Below, in pieces: positions 43,793 to 52,673 of a DNA stretch of 64,000 bases. The stretch's first letter is position 1; each line of letters starts with the position of its first letter. The DNA lies in contig NZ_VEBF01000002.1 in assembly GCF_007676705.1 (NCBI RefSeq), positions 1,178,001 through 1,242,000 of the forward strand. The letters are read 5' to 3'. A model generated the notes under the pieces. It was not told the origin of the DNA. It searched no databases and saw only the letters and a program-made list of their open reading frames with translations. This DNA is from Paenibacillus xylanexedens. GTDB taxonomy: Bacteria; Bacillota; Bacilli; Paenibacillales; Paenibacillaceae. The translations under genes were made by a program, and so were the position numbers.

Positions 43793-45058
43793 TTAGTTTG
43801 TCGTTCTGATACTATCTACGTATTGATTGGCAGTAATCTCTCCCTTTAGAAACTGTTGCACTTTTTGATGAGAACGGATAATCAAAGCACGACTTTCAGG
43901 CGTTGCAGCCGGGACATCTTCGGTTGAAAACCAGGATTGTCCCTTGGTCATATCGTAATGTTCCGCGAGTTTCTCAGACTCCACATCCAGTTCCTGTTGC
44001 TTTGCGGGCAACCGATTAGTCTGTTGGTACCATTTCAACTGTGTACCAGCAGATGTCATGCCTTCAATCCACCTACTTGCTTCCTCCGCCTCAACCGAAC
44101 CGGCAGTAATGACAAGACTTCTAGAGTTTACAGGTCCCAACGTTTCGATAGAAATACGCTCCATGGAATCTTTATCAACTGTACTTTGTTCTGCATTTAA
44201 TAATTGAGATAACAATGATACAATCATCGGCGTTACTTTCTGATCAGCAGATGAAGAGAAATCCGGATTGTCAGCCTGAACCAGGATATACGGTTGAATC
44301 TGATTCATTAACTGCATTCCTTGTTGGAAATCCCCCGTTTGCGAAGAATTCTGCGCTCCCTTAACTTGATCCGGTGCCATCCCCGGTTCCAAATGATGCA
44401 ACCACCCACTCGTTCCGTACACATCGTTCAGGTTCAATGCAATTAGAGGTATTCCTTCCGCAATGGCTTGTTGAGTCAATTTGGCCCACTGATCTTTACT
44501 ATGAGGTAACGTCTGCAGACCCGCTTTTTTCAGAAATGAAGAATGTGCTGCCATAATGTATGGATCAAAATCAAAGGGCATGCCCCACTGATAACCATTC
44601 CACTCTGTCATTCCACGTAACCCGGCAACCGTCTCTCCAAGCGACTTCGACAATGTTGTGCCATTCAGCGGATACAGATACCCTTTTTGGGCATAGTATT
44701 GCACTTCCTCACTATCAAGCAGAACAATATCCCCGTTCTCCCCTAGCGAAAATTCAAGATCAAGAACACGTTTATATGTATCCGGCTTCTCATTCCGAAG
44801 ATTGATCTCTACCAGCTGAGAAGCAGCAACTTCTTTAGCTATCTTTTGAAAGGCTTTAAACTCTCCATCCGACATGGCGACTACAATCTCCAGTGGAGCT
44901 TGAGCATCTTCATTACGGGATGAAGAACCAGGAAAGGCATCCTTTTCCTGATCACGTTCCTGATTAAGCTGTGAACCTCTGAAGTCAAAACTCGGAGACA
45001 GGATCGTTAACGAAAGCAGCAAAACCGCGAATAAAACAACCTGATGTCTACGCTTCAT
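43793..45058 (-). CDS. Orphan extracellular solute-binding protein, no lipobox
   Basis: 421 aa with a type 1 solute-binding-protein pattern: LEIVVAMSDGEFKAFQKIAKEV near the start, LEFSLGENGDIVLLDSEEVQYYAQKGYLYPLN, GMTEWNGYQWGMPFDFDPYIMAAHSSFLKKAG and DQWAKLTQQA. The N-terminal helix (VVLFAVLLLSLTILSPSFDF) lacks the lipobox cysteine typical of this family, so the protein is either secreted or held by an uncleaved anchor. No permease or ATPase gene is adjacent. ATG with GGGAGGG upstream. A sensory or carbohydrate-binding role is possible but cannot be assigned. Confidence 0.75.
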   Translation of the reverse strand: MKRRHQVVLFAVLLLSLTILSPSFDFRGSQLNQERDQEKDAFPGSSSRNEDAQAPLEIVVAMSDGEFKAFQKIAKEVAASQLVEINLRNEKPDTYKRVLDLEFSLGENGDIVLLDSEEVQYYAQKGYLYPLNGTTLSKSLGETVAGLRGMTEWNGYQWGMPFDFDPYIMAAHSSFLKKAGLQTLPHSKDQWAKLTQQAIAEGIPLIALNLNDVYGTSGWLHHLEPGMAPDQVKGAQNSSQTGDFQQGMQLMNQIQPYILVQADNPDFSSSADQKVTPMIVSLLSQLLNAEQSTVDKDSMERISIETLGPVNSRSLVITAGSVEAEEASRWIEGMTSAGTQLKWYQQTNRLPAKQQELDVESEKLAEHYDMTKGQSWFSTEDVPAATPESRALIIRSHQKVQQFLKGEITANQYVDSIRTTN

Positions 45059-45212
45059 AAACTTCCCTCCCTGCTCACCTCGTTTTTTCCTGCAGCAATT
45101 ATTGTAACAAATAAGTAGTGCTCTTGTCCTACCCTGCCAAAAAACACTTTTTCGGCTTTTTGCATAATAAGAGGATATCGAGTTCTGTGTAATAACGCTT
45201 TCTCATTTTTTC

Positions 45213-45243
45213 AGCAAAAAGCCGGCTCCAAGAGCCGGCTTCC
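45213..45243 (-). terminator. Rho-independent terminator after phoH
   Basis: Perfect 9-bp stem AGCCGGCTC / GAGCCGGCT (45220-45228 with 45232-45240) with a TTG loop on the minus strand, followed by TTTTTGC. It sits 37 bp past the phoH stop. The rest of the 45059-45279 gap shows no gene. Confidence 0.92.
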
Positions 45244-45279
45244 AAGGTAACATTTTCCGGGAAATAAATAACCTGAATT

Positions 45280-46614
45280 TTACAACAAATCAGCTGCAAG
45301 CTGTGCCAGCTTGGAGCGTTCTCCTTTTTCGAGCATGATGTGTCCGCTGATTCCCTCTTGTTTGAACCGTTCCACGATATACGTCAGGCCGTTACTTGCG
45401 GAATCGAGATATGGATGGTCTATCTGCTCAGGGTCTCCCATCAAAATAATTTTACTGCCTTCACCGACCCTTGATACGATCGTTTTCACTTCATGGCGAG
45501 ACAGGTTCTGAGCTTCATCAATAATGATAAACTGTCCAGGTATCGATCTTCCACGAATATATGTTAGAGCCTCCACCTGAATACTGCCAAGCCCCATTAG
45601 AATTTTATCGATATCTCCGGATTTTTTGGTGTCAAACAAGAACTCCAGATTATCATAAATCGGTTGCATCCATGGCCGGAGCTTTTCTTCCTTCTCACCA
45701 GGCAAGTAACCGATATCTTTCCCCATCGGAACGACAGGACGAGCAATCAACAGTTTTTTGTATTTATGATCATCCTCTACCTTAAGCAGACCTGCTGCCA
45801 GCGCCAGCAAGGTTTTCCCTGTTCCAGCTTTACCAGTAATGGTAACCAGCGGGATATCATCATTTAAAAGCAGCTCCAGTGCCATACGTTGTTGCGCGTT
45901 ACGAGCGCTAATGCCCCAGACATTATCATTACTGAGGAAAAGCGGCTCAAGCTTCGTCCCCTCTGTATTTACTTTTAACAAAGCCGATTTATTCGTTCCC
46001 ATCTCATCCTTGAGAATGACAAATTCATTCGGGTAGAGCGAATATGACAACTGCAACGGCTTGATTGGTAAAAAACGATATGTGTAAAACTCATCAATCA
46101 CTGACGGATGAACTTTTAGGGCTGTATAGCCTGGATATAATTCACTGAGTCCTGCCGTCCGATCTGATAAGTAATCCTGTGTGAACAGACCAAGTACATC
46201 CGCTTTGATACGCACGAGTACATCTTTACTGACAAGCACTACTTGACGTTCAACTATCTCCTTCTCGTTTTCCTCAATCTGATAATTCAGCGCGACAGCC
46301 AAAATCCGATTATCATTGGACACCTCACCAAACATTTCCTGAACTTTCACGAAACTCCGATGATTCAACTCTACTTTCAGATTACCTCCATTAGCCAAAG
46401 GCACCCCACTGTGCAGGTGACCCAGCTCACGTAATCCATCCAACAGTCTGGATACATTGCGGGCGTTACGCCCAATTTCATCGGCATTTCTTTTTTTGGA
46501 GTCGATTTCCTCCAGTACAACCGCGGGAATGATTACCTCATGTTCCTCAAAGGCAAATATGGCATTGGGGTCATGCAGAAGCACGTTGGTATCCAATACA
46601 AAAATCTTTTTCAT
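45280..46614 (-). CDS. ylaK: PIN-domain PhoH-family ATPase/RNase (PhoH2, YlaK type)
   Basis: 444 aa with an N-terminal PIN ribonuclease domain (FVLDTNVLLHDPNAIFAFEEHEVIIPAVVLEEID; acidic residues D8, E35/E36 and D102 region) and a C-terminal PhoH ATPase with Walker A GKAGTGKT at 261-268 and Walker B FIIIDEAQ at 362-369, followed by ILMGDPEQID. PhoH2 proteins couple RNA unwinding to RNA cleavage in species that have been tested. ATG with GGAGGGG upstream. Next to a YhcN-type lipoprotein gene, as ylaK is next to ylaJ in B. subtilis. Confidence 0.92.
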   Translation of the reverse strand: MKKIFVLDTNVLLHDPNAIFAFEEHEVIIPAVVLEEIDSKKRNADEIGRNARNVSRLLDGLRELGHLHSGVPLANGGNLKVELNHRSFVKVQEMFGEVSNDNRILAVALNYQIEENEKEIVERQVVLVSKDVLVRIKADVLGLFTQDYLSDRTAGLSELYPGYTALKVHPSVIDEFYTYRFLPIKPLQLSYSLYPNEFVILKDEMGTNKSALLKVNTEGTKLEPLFLSNDNVWGISARNAQQRMALELLLNDDIPLVTITGKAGTGKTLLALAAGLLKVEDDHKYKKLLIARPVVPMGKDIGYLPGEKEEKLRPWMQPIYDNLEFLFDTKKSGDIDKILMGLGSIQVEALTYIRGRSIPGQFIIIDEAQNLSRHEVKTIVSRVGEGSKIILMGDPEQIDHPYLDSASNGLTYIVERFKQEGISGHIMLEKGERSKLAQLAADLL

Positions 46615-46662
46615 TCAATCCCCTCCAAAGCGGCGTCGTTAAAGGCATGGGCTGGAACGTAA

Positions 46663-46731
46663 AACTCGGGAATGTCGGATTAATCCTTGTATTATCCTCG
46701 AAGGAAGCCCGTTTCCCTTCATTCCCGAGTT
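46663..46731. repeat. 12-bp perfect inverted repeat between phoH and yhcN
   Basis: AACTCGGGAATG (46663-46674) is the exact reverse complement of CATTCCCGAGTT (46720-46731), with 45 bp between. It lies in the 241-bp gap between two divergent genes, about 50 bp upstream of the phoH start. It could be a paired operator for a dimeric regulator or a long-loop RNA stem in the phoH leader. Confidence 0.75.
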
Positions 46732-46855
46732 CATCTTGATCGTATGATCTTATCAGCAGCGGCATGGACAATCATGCTCCCATACATAAATGTATTCGAC
46801 TAGGACAAAATAATTGTCAACCATTCTGAAAAACTCCAAGAAAGGATGAACACTT

Positions 46856-47551
46856 ATGAAAAAATGGGTTTGCACGTTGCTTCTAATCTTCTTAATTACC
46901 GGTTGTAATAACACTTCACGAAGTGCTTCACAAGAGCCGCATACGTCACATCCCAGAAGTTATGGAGGCAATATTGAAACACGAGAGAATCAACAGAATG
47001 GGACCCAACCGATCTATACACAGGACGATCGAATGAACCCTTCACGTCTGGACCGTTTCAACGAAAATACAGGTGAAGTCCATGACACGAACATTGTTGA
47101 AGATGATAAAAGTGGACGAATGTCAAATGAGAAACGAGTCAATCACCTGAAAGCCCTTGCCAAGCAAGTGGAAGGTGTTGAAGATGCGAACTGCGTTATA
47201 CTGGGTAATACAGCCGTAGTGGGCATTGATGTTGATGGTGAACTTGAACGTGCACGGGTGGGTACGATTAAGTACTCTGTTGCCGAAGCGCTTCGCAAAG
47301 ATCCCGAAGGTGTAGATTCTATTGTTACTGCCGATGCCGATGTCACTGAACGAATTAAAGAAATTGGTGAACATATTCGTCAAGGACACCCGATATCCGG
47401 TTTTGCTTCAGAACTCGCAGACATGGTGGGACGAATTATTCCCCAACTTCCGAAAGACGTCAAAGTCCGTCAAAATCCGGATGAACACGAGGATCAAGAA
47501 CAACAAATGCAGCAGCATTCAACGGACAAAAGACAACAAAAAGCCCAGTGA
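46856..47551 (+). CDS. ylaJ: YhcN/YlaJ-family sporulation lipoprotein
   Basis: 231 aa. Lipoprotein signal peptide with lipobox LITGC, C17 lipidated. The YhcN/YlaJ domain occupies about residues 95-195: NHLKALAKQVEGVEDANCVILGNTAVVGIDVDG, then KYSVAEALRKDPEGVDSIVTADADVTERI. The N-terminal third is low-complexity and polar; the last 30 residues are Gln/Glu/Lys-rich. Family members are expressed in spores and associate with the inner membrane or coat in Bacillus; the molecular function is unclear. ATG with AGAAAGGATG upstream. Confidence 0.88.
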   Translation: MKKWVCTLLLIFLITGCNNTSRSASQEPHTSHPRSYGGNIETRENQQNGTQPIYTQDDRMNPSRLDRFNENTGEVHDTNIVEDDKSGRMSNEKRVNHLKALAKQVEGVEDANCVILGNTAVVGIDVDGELERARVGTIKYSVAEALRKDPEGVDSIVTADADVTERIKEIGEHIRQGHPISGFASELADMVGRIIPQLPKDVKVRQNPDEHEDQEQQMQQHSTDKRQQKAQ

Positions 47552-47570
47552 TCTCTCACTAGGCTTTTTT
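47538..47570. terminator. Bidirectional terminator overlapping both converging genes
   Basis: AAAAAGCC-c-AGTGA pairs with TCACT-a-GGCTTTTTT around TCTC. Each side ends in a T-run for its own strand. The stop codon of the plus-strand gene (47549-47551) and that of the minus-strand gene (47559-47561) both lie inside the hairpin. Confidence 0.9.
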
Positions 47571-48011
47571 CATGGCAGCAAAAACCTGCTCATCTAATTT
47601 CTCAGCAGCACGCTGATCATATATTTTGACATATTGAGGCACAGAGGACAGTTGAGCGCCGTAAAACAGGGCATTCCTCACTGCTTCAATCGTGATGTCG
47701 AAACAACACATATTAAATGGAACATCCTGCAGCGGATCTTGTCGTACCGTCGCACGTCCGTTCACTGCGTACACCGTCTCTTCTCCAAAGACAGTAACCG
47801 TAATGAGCGGATTAGTGAGCATGTTGTTCACCAGGCGTGAACGATGATCGATCGCCACACGAAAAGTAGAAGCATTCTCCGCATAGATCCAGGAGATGGC
47901 TGTTGAAGTCGGACCTCCGGATTCTGCATCCACGGTGCTCAGAAGCACAAAGGTCTCATTCTTGAATTGCTGTAAAAGAGATTCAGTTAATTGTGTGACG
48001 GCTTCGGACAT
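47559..48011 (-). CDS. ylaL: Pyridoxamine-5'-phosphate-oxidase-like flavin-binding protein (YlaL type)
   Basis: A 150-residue split-barrel protein of the PNPOx-like family: FVLLSTVDAESGGPTSTAISWIYAENASTFRVAIDHRSRLVNNMLTNPLITVTVF fits the FMN-binding half-barrel (quoted: TFRVAIDHRSRLVNNM). The second half holds YAVNGRATVRQDPLQDVPFNMCCFDITIE. It probably binds FMN, haem or a related cofactor as a dimer; substrate unknown. Location beside ylaJ and ylaK matches B. subtilis ylaL. ATG start. Confidence 0.82.
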   Translation of the reverse strand: MSEAVTQLTESLLQQFKNETFVLLSTVDAESGGPTSTAISWIYAENASTFRVAIDHRSRLVNNMLTNPLITVTVFGEETVYAVNGRATVRQDPLQDVPFNMCCFDITIEAVRNALFYGAQLSSVPQYVKIYDQRAAEKLDEQVFAAMKKA

Positions 48012-48110
48012 TCAACCAGCCCCCCTAAACTTCTTTATGCAATTCTTAAACTTGGTTTATGTTATTATAGCATACCGATTAATGTGCTTCCAATCCCAAA
48101 AGAATGAACG

Positions 48111-49172
48111 TTATTCACCTGAAGGTGAAGTTGTTACTTTACCAGAAAGTGTATCTTGTAAAGCCTGCTTCGCATTGGCCAGTTCCGTCTCATTAATATA
48201 CACATACGGACTTCTCCACTCTCCGGTAACCGGAGTAAAATGCACATCTGAGGTAGAGATATTCCAATACGTCGAGATAAAGTTCTTCATTTGTTCCGAT
48301 TCCACATCTGTCGTCATGTTCTTATCAACTGCACCAATCACTTTGCTAATCTTCGTAATACCGCCAAGAGATTTCATCTGATCCAGCATGGAATTCAGCA
48401 CTTGGTTTTGACGTTTGTTCCGATCAAAGTCGTTAGACTCATCCGTCTTTGGATTACAATTCGATTTGCGGTAACGAACAAAATCCAGTGCCTCTTTACC
48501 ATCGAGATGTTGTTCGCCTGCAACCAGATTGATATCGGTACCGTCGGCTGTATCTCTGTAACACATATTTTTATCCACAGTCACATCTACGCCACCTACG
48601 GCATTGACAGCATCACGGAAAGCCTGGAAATTCAGGACGGTGGTGTAATTAATGTCTACATCCAAATACTTGCCCACCATCTCTTTCATCTGATCCTCTG
48701 CATTTTTGCCAGTAGTCTTTTCCTGTGCCTTGAACCTCGGATAATAGGAGTTCAGCTTGTTAGATTTATACCCATCCAGTTGAATACGCGTGTCTCGGGG
48801 CAAAGATACAATCGTTGCCGTCTTCGTCTCCGGATTCAACGAAGCCACCATAACGACATCCGAGAGATACGTGCCAGTTTCCGGACGGTTATCTGTACCA
48901 AGCAACAGCATCGTGATCGGTTTCGTTGTGGCTGACATCCCCGGAGGTACCGGTTTGTCGATGCCTGTATCCACGACTTGATTGTATACCCAATACGCAT
49001 ATCCGCCGCCTACCACAATGGCGATAACCAATAGACTTAAAAGGATTCTGCCAAACGCATTCATTCTCTTTTTCTTCTTAGGCTGCTTACCCTTGCCATT
49101 CTTCGATCCAGAAGCGCCGGATTGCGTCGGTGCCTGTCTCCGTGGAGGCAGTCCGTTCGAATTCGAGTTCAT
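48111..49172 (-). CDS. LytR-CpsA-Psr (LCP) family cell-wall glycopolymer ligase
   Basis: 353 aa. A basic, low-complexity cytoplasmic stretch (GKGKQPKKKKRM) is followed by one membrane helix (ILLSLLVIAIVVGGGYAYWVY, about 43-63) and the extracytoplasmic LCP domain. Catalytic-site Arg/Asp residues lie in ITMLLLGTDNRPETGTYLSDVVMVASL, IVSLPRDTRIQL and DFDRNKRQNQVLNSML. LCP enzymes transfer teichoic acids or other glycopolymers from undecaprenyl carriers to peptidoglycan. ATG with AAAGGTG upstream. Which polymer is used cannot be read from sequence. Confidence 0.93.
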   Translation of the reverse strand: MNSNSNGLPPRRQAPTQSGASGSKNGKGKQPKKKKRMNAFGRILLSLLVIAIVVGGGYAYWVYNQVVDTGIDKPVPPGMSATTKPITMLLLGTDNRPETGTYLSDVVMVASLNPETKTATIVSLPRDTRIQLDGYKSNKLNSYYPRFKAQEKTTGKNAEDQMKEMVGKYLDVDINYTTVLNFQAFRDAVNAVGGVDVTVDKNMCYRDTADGTDINLVAGEQHLDGKEALDFVRYRKSNCNPKTDESNDFDRNKRQNQVLNSMLDQMKSLGGITKISKVIGAVDKNMTTDVESEQMKNFISTYWNISTSDVHFTPVTGEWRSPYVYINETELANAKQALQDTLSGKVTTSPSGE

Positions 49173-49205
49173 ATTTTCAACACCTTTATCACATCTGTTT
49201 TTGTC

Positions 49206-49241
49206 TAAATAAAAGACAACCGCTTTCCCTAAGGAAAACGG
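49206..49241 (-). terminator. Candidate terminator after ylaH
   Basis: Minus-strand stem CCGTTTTCC/GGGAAAGCGG with a short TTA loop, followed by TTGTCTTTTATTT. It lies 22 bp after the ylaH stop. The T-run is interrupted, so termination may be partial. Confidence 0.6.
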
Positions 49242-49262
49242 ATGGTCTGTACAAGACAGGAT

Positions 49263-49559
49263 TTATGAGTTTCGAGCGGCAGCTTCCGCTTTTTTCTTTT
49301 GACGACCTTCAATAAAATAGCGCACTCTCACTAACAACATCAAACCAACTGCCACCAACAAACATTGAATGATGGGAAGCTTGTCGATTTGAAAAATAAG
49401 AAGCATGAATGTGCCCATCGCCATCAATATATAGAGAACGATTTCCTTACCAAGCGGTAATTTCTGACGTACCCGAAACACCTTGTTATATACGTAAGTA
49501 ATCAATACAAAGATGACGATGTAGGCTACGATCGGGTTTGACGCGAACCATGCTTGCAT
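49263..49559 (-). CDS. ylaH: YlaH-like small membrane protein
   Basis: 98 aa with three hydrophobic segments (NPIVAYIVIFVLITYVYNKVF, EIVLYILMAMGTFMLLIFQI and IIQCLLVAVGLMLLVRVRYFI) and a charged Lys/Ala-rich C-terminus. It matches the YlaH pattern, and in B. subtilis ylaH is also directly next to typA (ylaG). Function unknown. Separated from typA by 301 bp of structured non-coding sequence. Confidence 0.82.
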   Translation of the reverse strand: MQAWFASNPIVAYIVIFVLITYVYNKVFRVRQKLPLGKEIVLYILMAMGTFMLLIFQIDKLPIIQCLLVAVGLMLLVRVRYFIEGRQKKKAEAAARNS

Positions 49560-49654
49560 GCACAGCCAGCTCCTTTCGTTATCATGCTAGGATATAAGTT
49601 AACTGGTTGATGGAATCCCCTCTAGCAACTTAGAGAGCCCAGTACGTGCGTCGT

Positions 49655-49818
49655 GACCGTTTCGGTCTCAGCTCGTTCTTACGATCGCTGTTATCCCCAG
49701 ATTTTTTTGATCCATTTCTCAATGGTAAAATCCGGGGATAAAGGCGAACGCTTCGCTTCTTCAGAATCGATTCTGATCCCTACACTACTATAGACTGTAC
49801 AAGCTCTCGTTACTTGTA
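49655..49818 (-). other. Hairpin cluster in the typA-ylaH gap
   Basis: The 301-bp gap holds no gene but at least five inverted repeats: GACCG-ttt-CGGTC (49655-49667); a long stem with ends TTATCCCC/GGGGATAA (49691-49698 with 49735-49742), inner AGATTTT/AAAATCC and a nested CCATT/AATGG; GCGAA-cgc-TTCGC (49744-49756); the perfect palindrome TCAGAATCGATTCTGA (49761-49776); and TACAAG/CTTGTA (49798-49803 with 49813-49818). Only the long stem resembles a terminator in size and it lacks a T-run. It may be a structured leader of ylaH, a small RNA, or a dispersed intergenic repeat. Confidence 0.65.
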
Positions 49819-49860
49819 GGGCCCATCAAATGCTAACTTATATAAATTATTTTGTTGTTA

Positions 49861-51705
49861 TTAAGATTTTGAAGCCATTTTGCGTTGTTTTTCTGCACGC
49901 TCACGCTCGGATTTGTTCAGAATCTTCTTACGAAGACGAATAGATTTTGGTGTAATCTCACAATATTCATCGTCATTCAGATATTCAAGCGCCTGTTCCA
50001 ACGAGAAGATAATCGGAGTTTTAATTTTAACCGTATCATCTTTACCTGAAGAACGAACGTTAGTCAGTTGTTTTTCTTTACAAATGTTGACAACGATATC
50101 ATTGTCACGTGTATGCTCACCAACGATCATACCTTCGTAAATTTCTGTTCCAGGCTCAAGGAAGAGCGTACCACGATCCTCAACGCCCATCATTCCATAG
50201 AACGTAGATGTACCAGTTTCAGTTGAGATCAGTACACCTTGGTGACGTCCACCCACTTGACCGGACACTACCGGAGCGTAGCTGTCAAATGCATGGTTCA
50301 TAACACCGTAACCACGAGTCAATGTCAGGAAGTTTGTGCTATATCCGATCAAACCACGTGCTGGAATCAGGAACTCCAGACGAACTTGACCACTACCTGT
50401 GTTGACCATGTTAACCATCTCTGCTTTACGTGCGCCCAGGCTCTCCATTACGGAACCCATGCTCTCTTCAGGGATATCAATCAACAAGCGCTCAATAGGC
50501 TCTGTTTTCTTACCGTCAACTTCTCTTACGATAACTTCTGGTTTGGATACTTGAAGCTCATATCCTTCACGACGCATATTTTCAATCAGGATACCCAAGT
50601 GAAGCTCACCACGTCCGGAAACGACAAATGCATCCGGGCTTTCCGTTTCGTCAACACGAAGAGAAACGTCTGTTTCCAACTCTTTGAACAAACGCTCACG
50701 AAGTTTACGGGAAGTTACCCATTTACCTTCACGACCTGCGAATGGACTGTTGTTCACGAGGAACGTCATTTGCAGTGTAGGCTCATCAATTTTCAAAACT
50801 GGAAGTGCTTCTGGGTTGTTCGGATCAGCGATGGTTTCACCAATGTTGATGTCCTTGATTCCTGCAATCGCAACGATGTCGCCTGCTCCTGCTTCTTCTG
50901 TCTCAACACGCTTGAGACCTTGGAAACCAAACAGTTTCTCGATACGTGCAGTTTTACTTTTACCATCACGCATAATAACCGTTACCGATTGTCCTTGACG
51001 GATCACACCGCGGTTAACACGACCAATGGCAATACGGCCAAGGTATTCATTGTAGTCCATCAAAGTAACGAGGAATTGAAGTGGCTCTTCAACATTCTCT
51101 GTTGGGTGAGGGATATGACTAACGATCGTATTGTAGATCGCCATCATGTTGTCGTCTTGTTTCGCAGGATCATTATCCATGCTGGATGTTCCGTTCAATG
51201 CGGAAGCATATACAACAGGGAATTCAAGTTGTTGATCGTTGGCACCCAGTTCAATGAACAGGTCTAGTACTTCATCAATAACCTCAGTCGGACGAGCCGC
51301 TGGACGGTCAATTTTATTTACAACAACGATTGGTGTCAGGTTGTGCTCCAGGGCTTTACGAAGTACGAACTTCGTTTGTGGCATACAACCTTCATATGCA
51401 TCAACAACGAGCAATACGCCGTCAACCATTTTCATGATACGTTCCACTTCACCACCGAAGTCGGCGTGTCCTGGTGTATCCACAATGTTGATCAGGTAAT
51501 CTTTATAAGTTATAGCCGTGTTTTTGGCCAAAATCGTAATACCGCGTTCACGCTCCAAATCGTTGGAGTCCATTGCGCGCTCCTGTACCGTTTCGTGATC
51601 ACGGAAAGTACCGGATTGCTGGAGCAACTTGTCGACGAGCGTAGTTTTCCCGTGGTCGACGTGGGCAATAATCGCAATATTGCGAATGTGTTCTCTTGAA
51701 TGCAT
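49861..51705 (-). CDS. typA: Ribosome-binding translational GTPase TypA/BipA
   Basis: A translation-factor GTPase involved in 50S assembly and growth under cold or other stress. G1 [15 protein letters not shown]3 [16 protein letters not shown] and G4 VVNKIDRP are intact, followed by EF-G-like domains II, III and V and the BipA-specific C-terminal domain ([29 protein letters not shown]). The ATG at 51705 ([19 protein letters not shown]) is chosen; the TTG ten codons earlier gives an N-terminus unlike the family. 614 aa. In B. subtilis it is ylaG, beside ylaH. Confidence 0.96.
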   Translation of the reverse strand: MHSREHIRNIAIIAHVDHGKTTLVDKLLQQSGTFRDHETVQERAMDSNDLERERGITILAKNTAITYKDYLINIVDTPGHADFGGEVERIMKMVDGVLLVVDAYEGCMPQTKFVLRKALEHNLTPIVVVNKIDRPAARPTEVIDEVLDLFIELGANDQQLEFPVVYASALNGTSSMDNDPAKQDDNMMAIYNTIVSHIPHPTENVEEPLQFLVTLMDYNEYLGRIAIGRVNRGVIRQGQSVTVIMRDGKSKTARIEKLFGFQGLKRVETEEAGAGDIVAIAGIKDINIGETIADPNNPEALPVLKIDEPTLQMTFLVNNSPFAGREGKWVTSRKLRERLFKELETDVSLRVDETESPDAFVVSGRGELHLGILIENMRREGYELQVSKPEVIVREVDGKKTEPIERLLIDIPEESMGSVMESLGARKAEMVNMVNTGSGQVRLEFLIPARGLIGYSTNFLTLTRGYGVMNHAFDSYAPVVSGQVGGRHQGVLISTETGTSTFYGMMGVEDRGTLFLEPGTEIYEGMIVGEHTRDNDIVVNICKEKQLTNVRSSGKDDTVKIKTPIIFSLEQALEYLNDDEYCEITPKSIRLRKKILNKSERERAEKQRKMASKS

Positions 51706-51881
51706 GGTTTGTATCCATATCCTTTCCAATTTCAATTCTTATCTACTAAACTTCCCGCAATTTCGCAGGTTACTCACAAAATAAGCGTCGGTGATATCCC
51801 GACGCATGTCTATATCCCTTATATTATAGTTTATTATAGGTAAAAATCAAGATATTTCGCACGAAAAGACCACTGGGAATG

Positions 51882-52376
51882 TTACCAGCCTCTCCCTTGA
51901 CGTCCTCGACCAAGCAATAACCAGGCTCCGCCCAAGATCAAAAGGACAGCCAGCACATAGATTATTCCCGTTTGAAGCAGGGTGAATCCGAATAATATGA
52001 TGGACACCGCACCAAGGATCAAAGCCGCAGGTAATACAAATTCCGGTCTTCTCCGCTCAGCCATTGCATATTCGAGTAAACCTATGGCGATCCCCAGCAA
52101 GAATGCTGGCCACAGCCTGCTCATAAGTCCTGCACCCCATGTATTCGTTATACTGAATAAAACACCATACACCGTTAGTATGCCGGCAGGAACAAGTGAC
52201 CACGATGGTGAAATACGCGCATAATATAACGCATGAAGGGCGATGCCTGGCAGCAGGATCAGCAAAGGCCAGAAATTACGACCAATGAATCCAAACACAC
52301 CAAACTTGCCAAGCAAAATAATAATCCCCGCAACTACAATAAATAATCCAATCGCTTTTTCATTTCTCATCCTCAT
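51882..52376 (-). CDS. LiaF/DUF5668-like membrane protein, no enzymatic motif
   Basis: 164 aa from an ATG with AGAGGTG upstream. Six closely packed hydrophobic stretches (for example AIGLFIVVAGIIILLGKFGVFGF, WPLLILLPGIALHAL, LILGAVSIILFGFTLLQ, IYVLAVLLILGGAWLLL) match the membrane half of LiaI/LiaF-type proteins, but there is no C-terminal LiaF domain and no liaRS pair nearby. It ends in a short Arg/Gly tail. It stands alone between typA and a terC gene. Role unknown. Confidence 0.65.
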   Translation of the reverse strand: MRMRNEKAIGLFIVVAGIIILLGKFGVFGFIGRNFWPLLILLPGIALHALYYARISPSWSLVPAGILTVYGVLFSITNTWGAGLMSRLWPAFLLGIAIGLLEYAMAERRRPEFVLPAALILGAVSIILFGFTLLQTGIIYVLAVLLILGGAWLLLGRGRQGRGW

Positions 52377-52610
52377 CTGCAATCACCTCTTATACCATTG
52401 GCTATGTACTTTTACTCTTATAATCGATGCGCATTCCATGATGACTGTTGGTTTCCTAACCTGTAATCCTGCTTCTAGTGTATCCGATGTTTCGGCAAAA
52501 AACTATACTTTATGTCGCACTTTGCTTGCTCCCTTTACCTGTATTACCCTAAAATCTGCAACTTATGACTAGCCCAATGAGAACTCCATGGAAAAGATAT
52601 TTCTCTCCAC

Positions 52611-52642
52611 ACAAAACCGCCTAAACCAGATGGTTCAGACGG
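52611..52642 (-). terminator. Terminator after the minus-strand terC gene
   Basis: Minus-strand imperfect stem CCGTCTGAACCA-tc-TGGTTTAGGCGG followed by TTTTGTG. It lies 32 bp past the stop codon. The rest of the 297-bp gap down to 52377 shows nothing recognisable. Confidence 0.7.
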
Positions 52643-52673
52643 CCCTATGTCCAAGCAATTATTCAAAATCAAA

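Noticed and set aside
46740..46810. Sigma-G promoter for the YhcN-type lipoprotein (GCATG ... CATACATAA)
   Set aside because: Spacing and the -10 are only partial; kept out of the feature list.
50239..51267. 342-codon plus-strand frame opposite typA
   Set aside because: Antisense shadow with Cys/Phe/Asn-rich sequence and no recognisable domain.
49861..51735. Upstream TTG start for typA
   Set aside because: It would add ten residues not found in the family; the internal ATG gives the conserved N-terminus.
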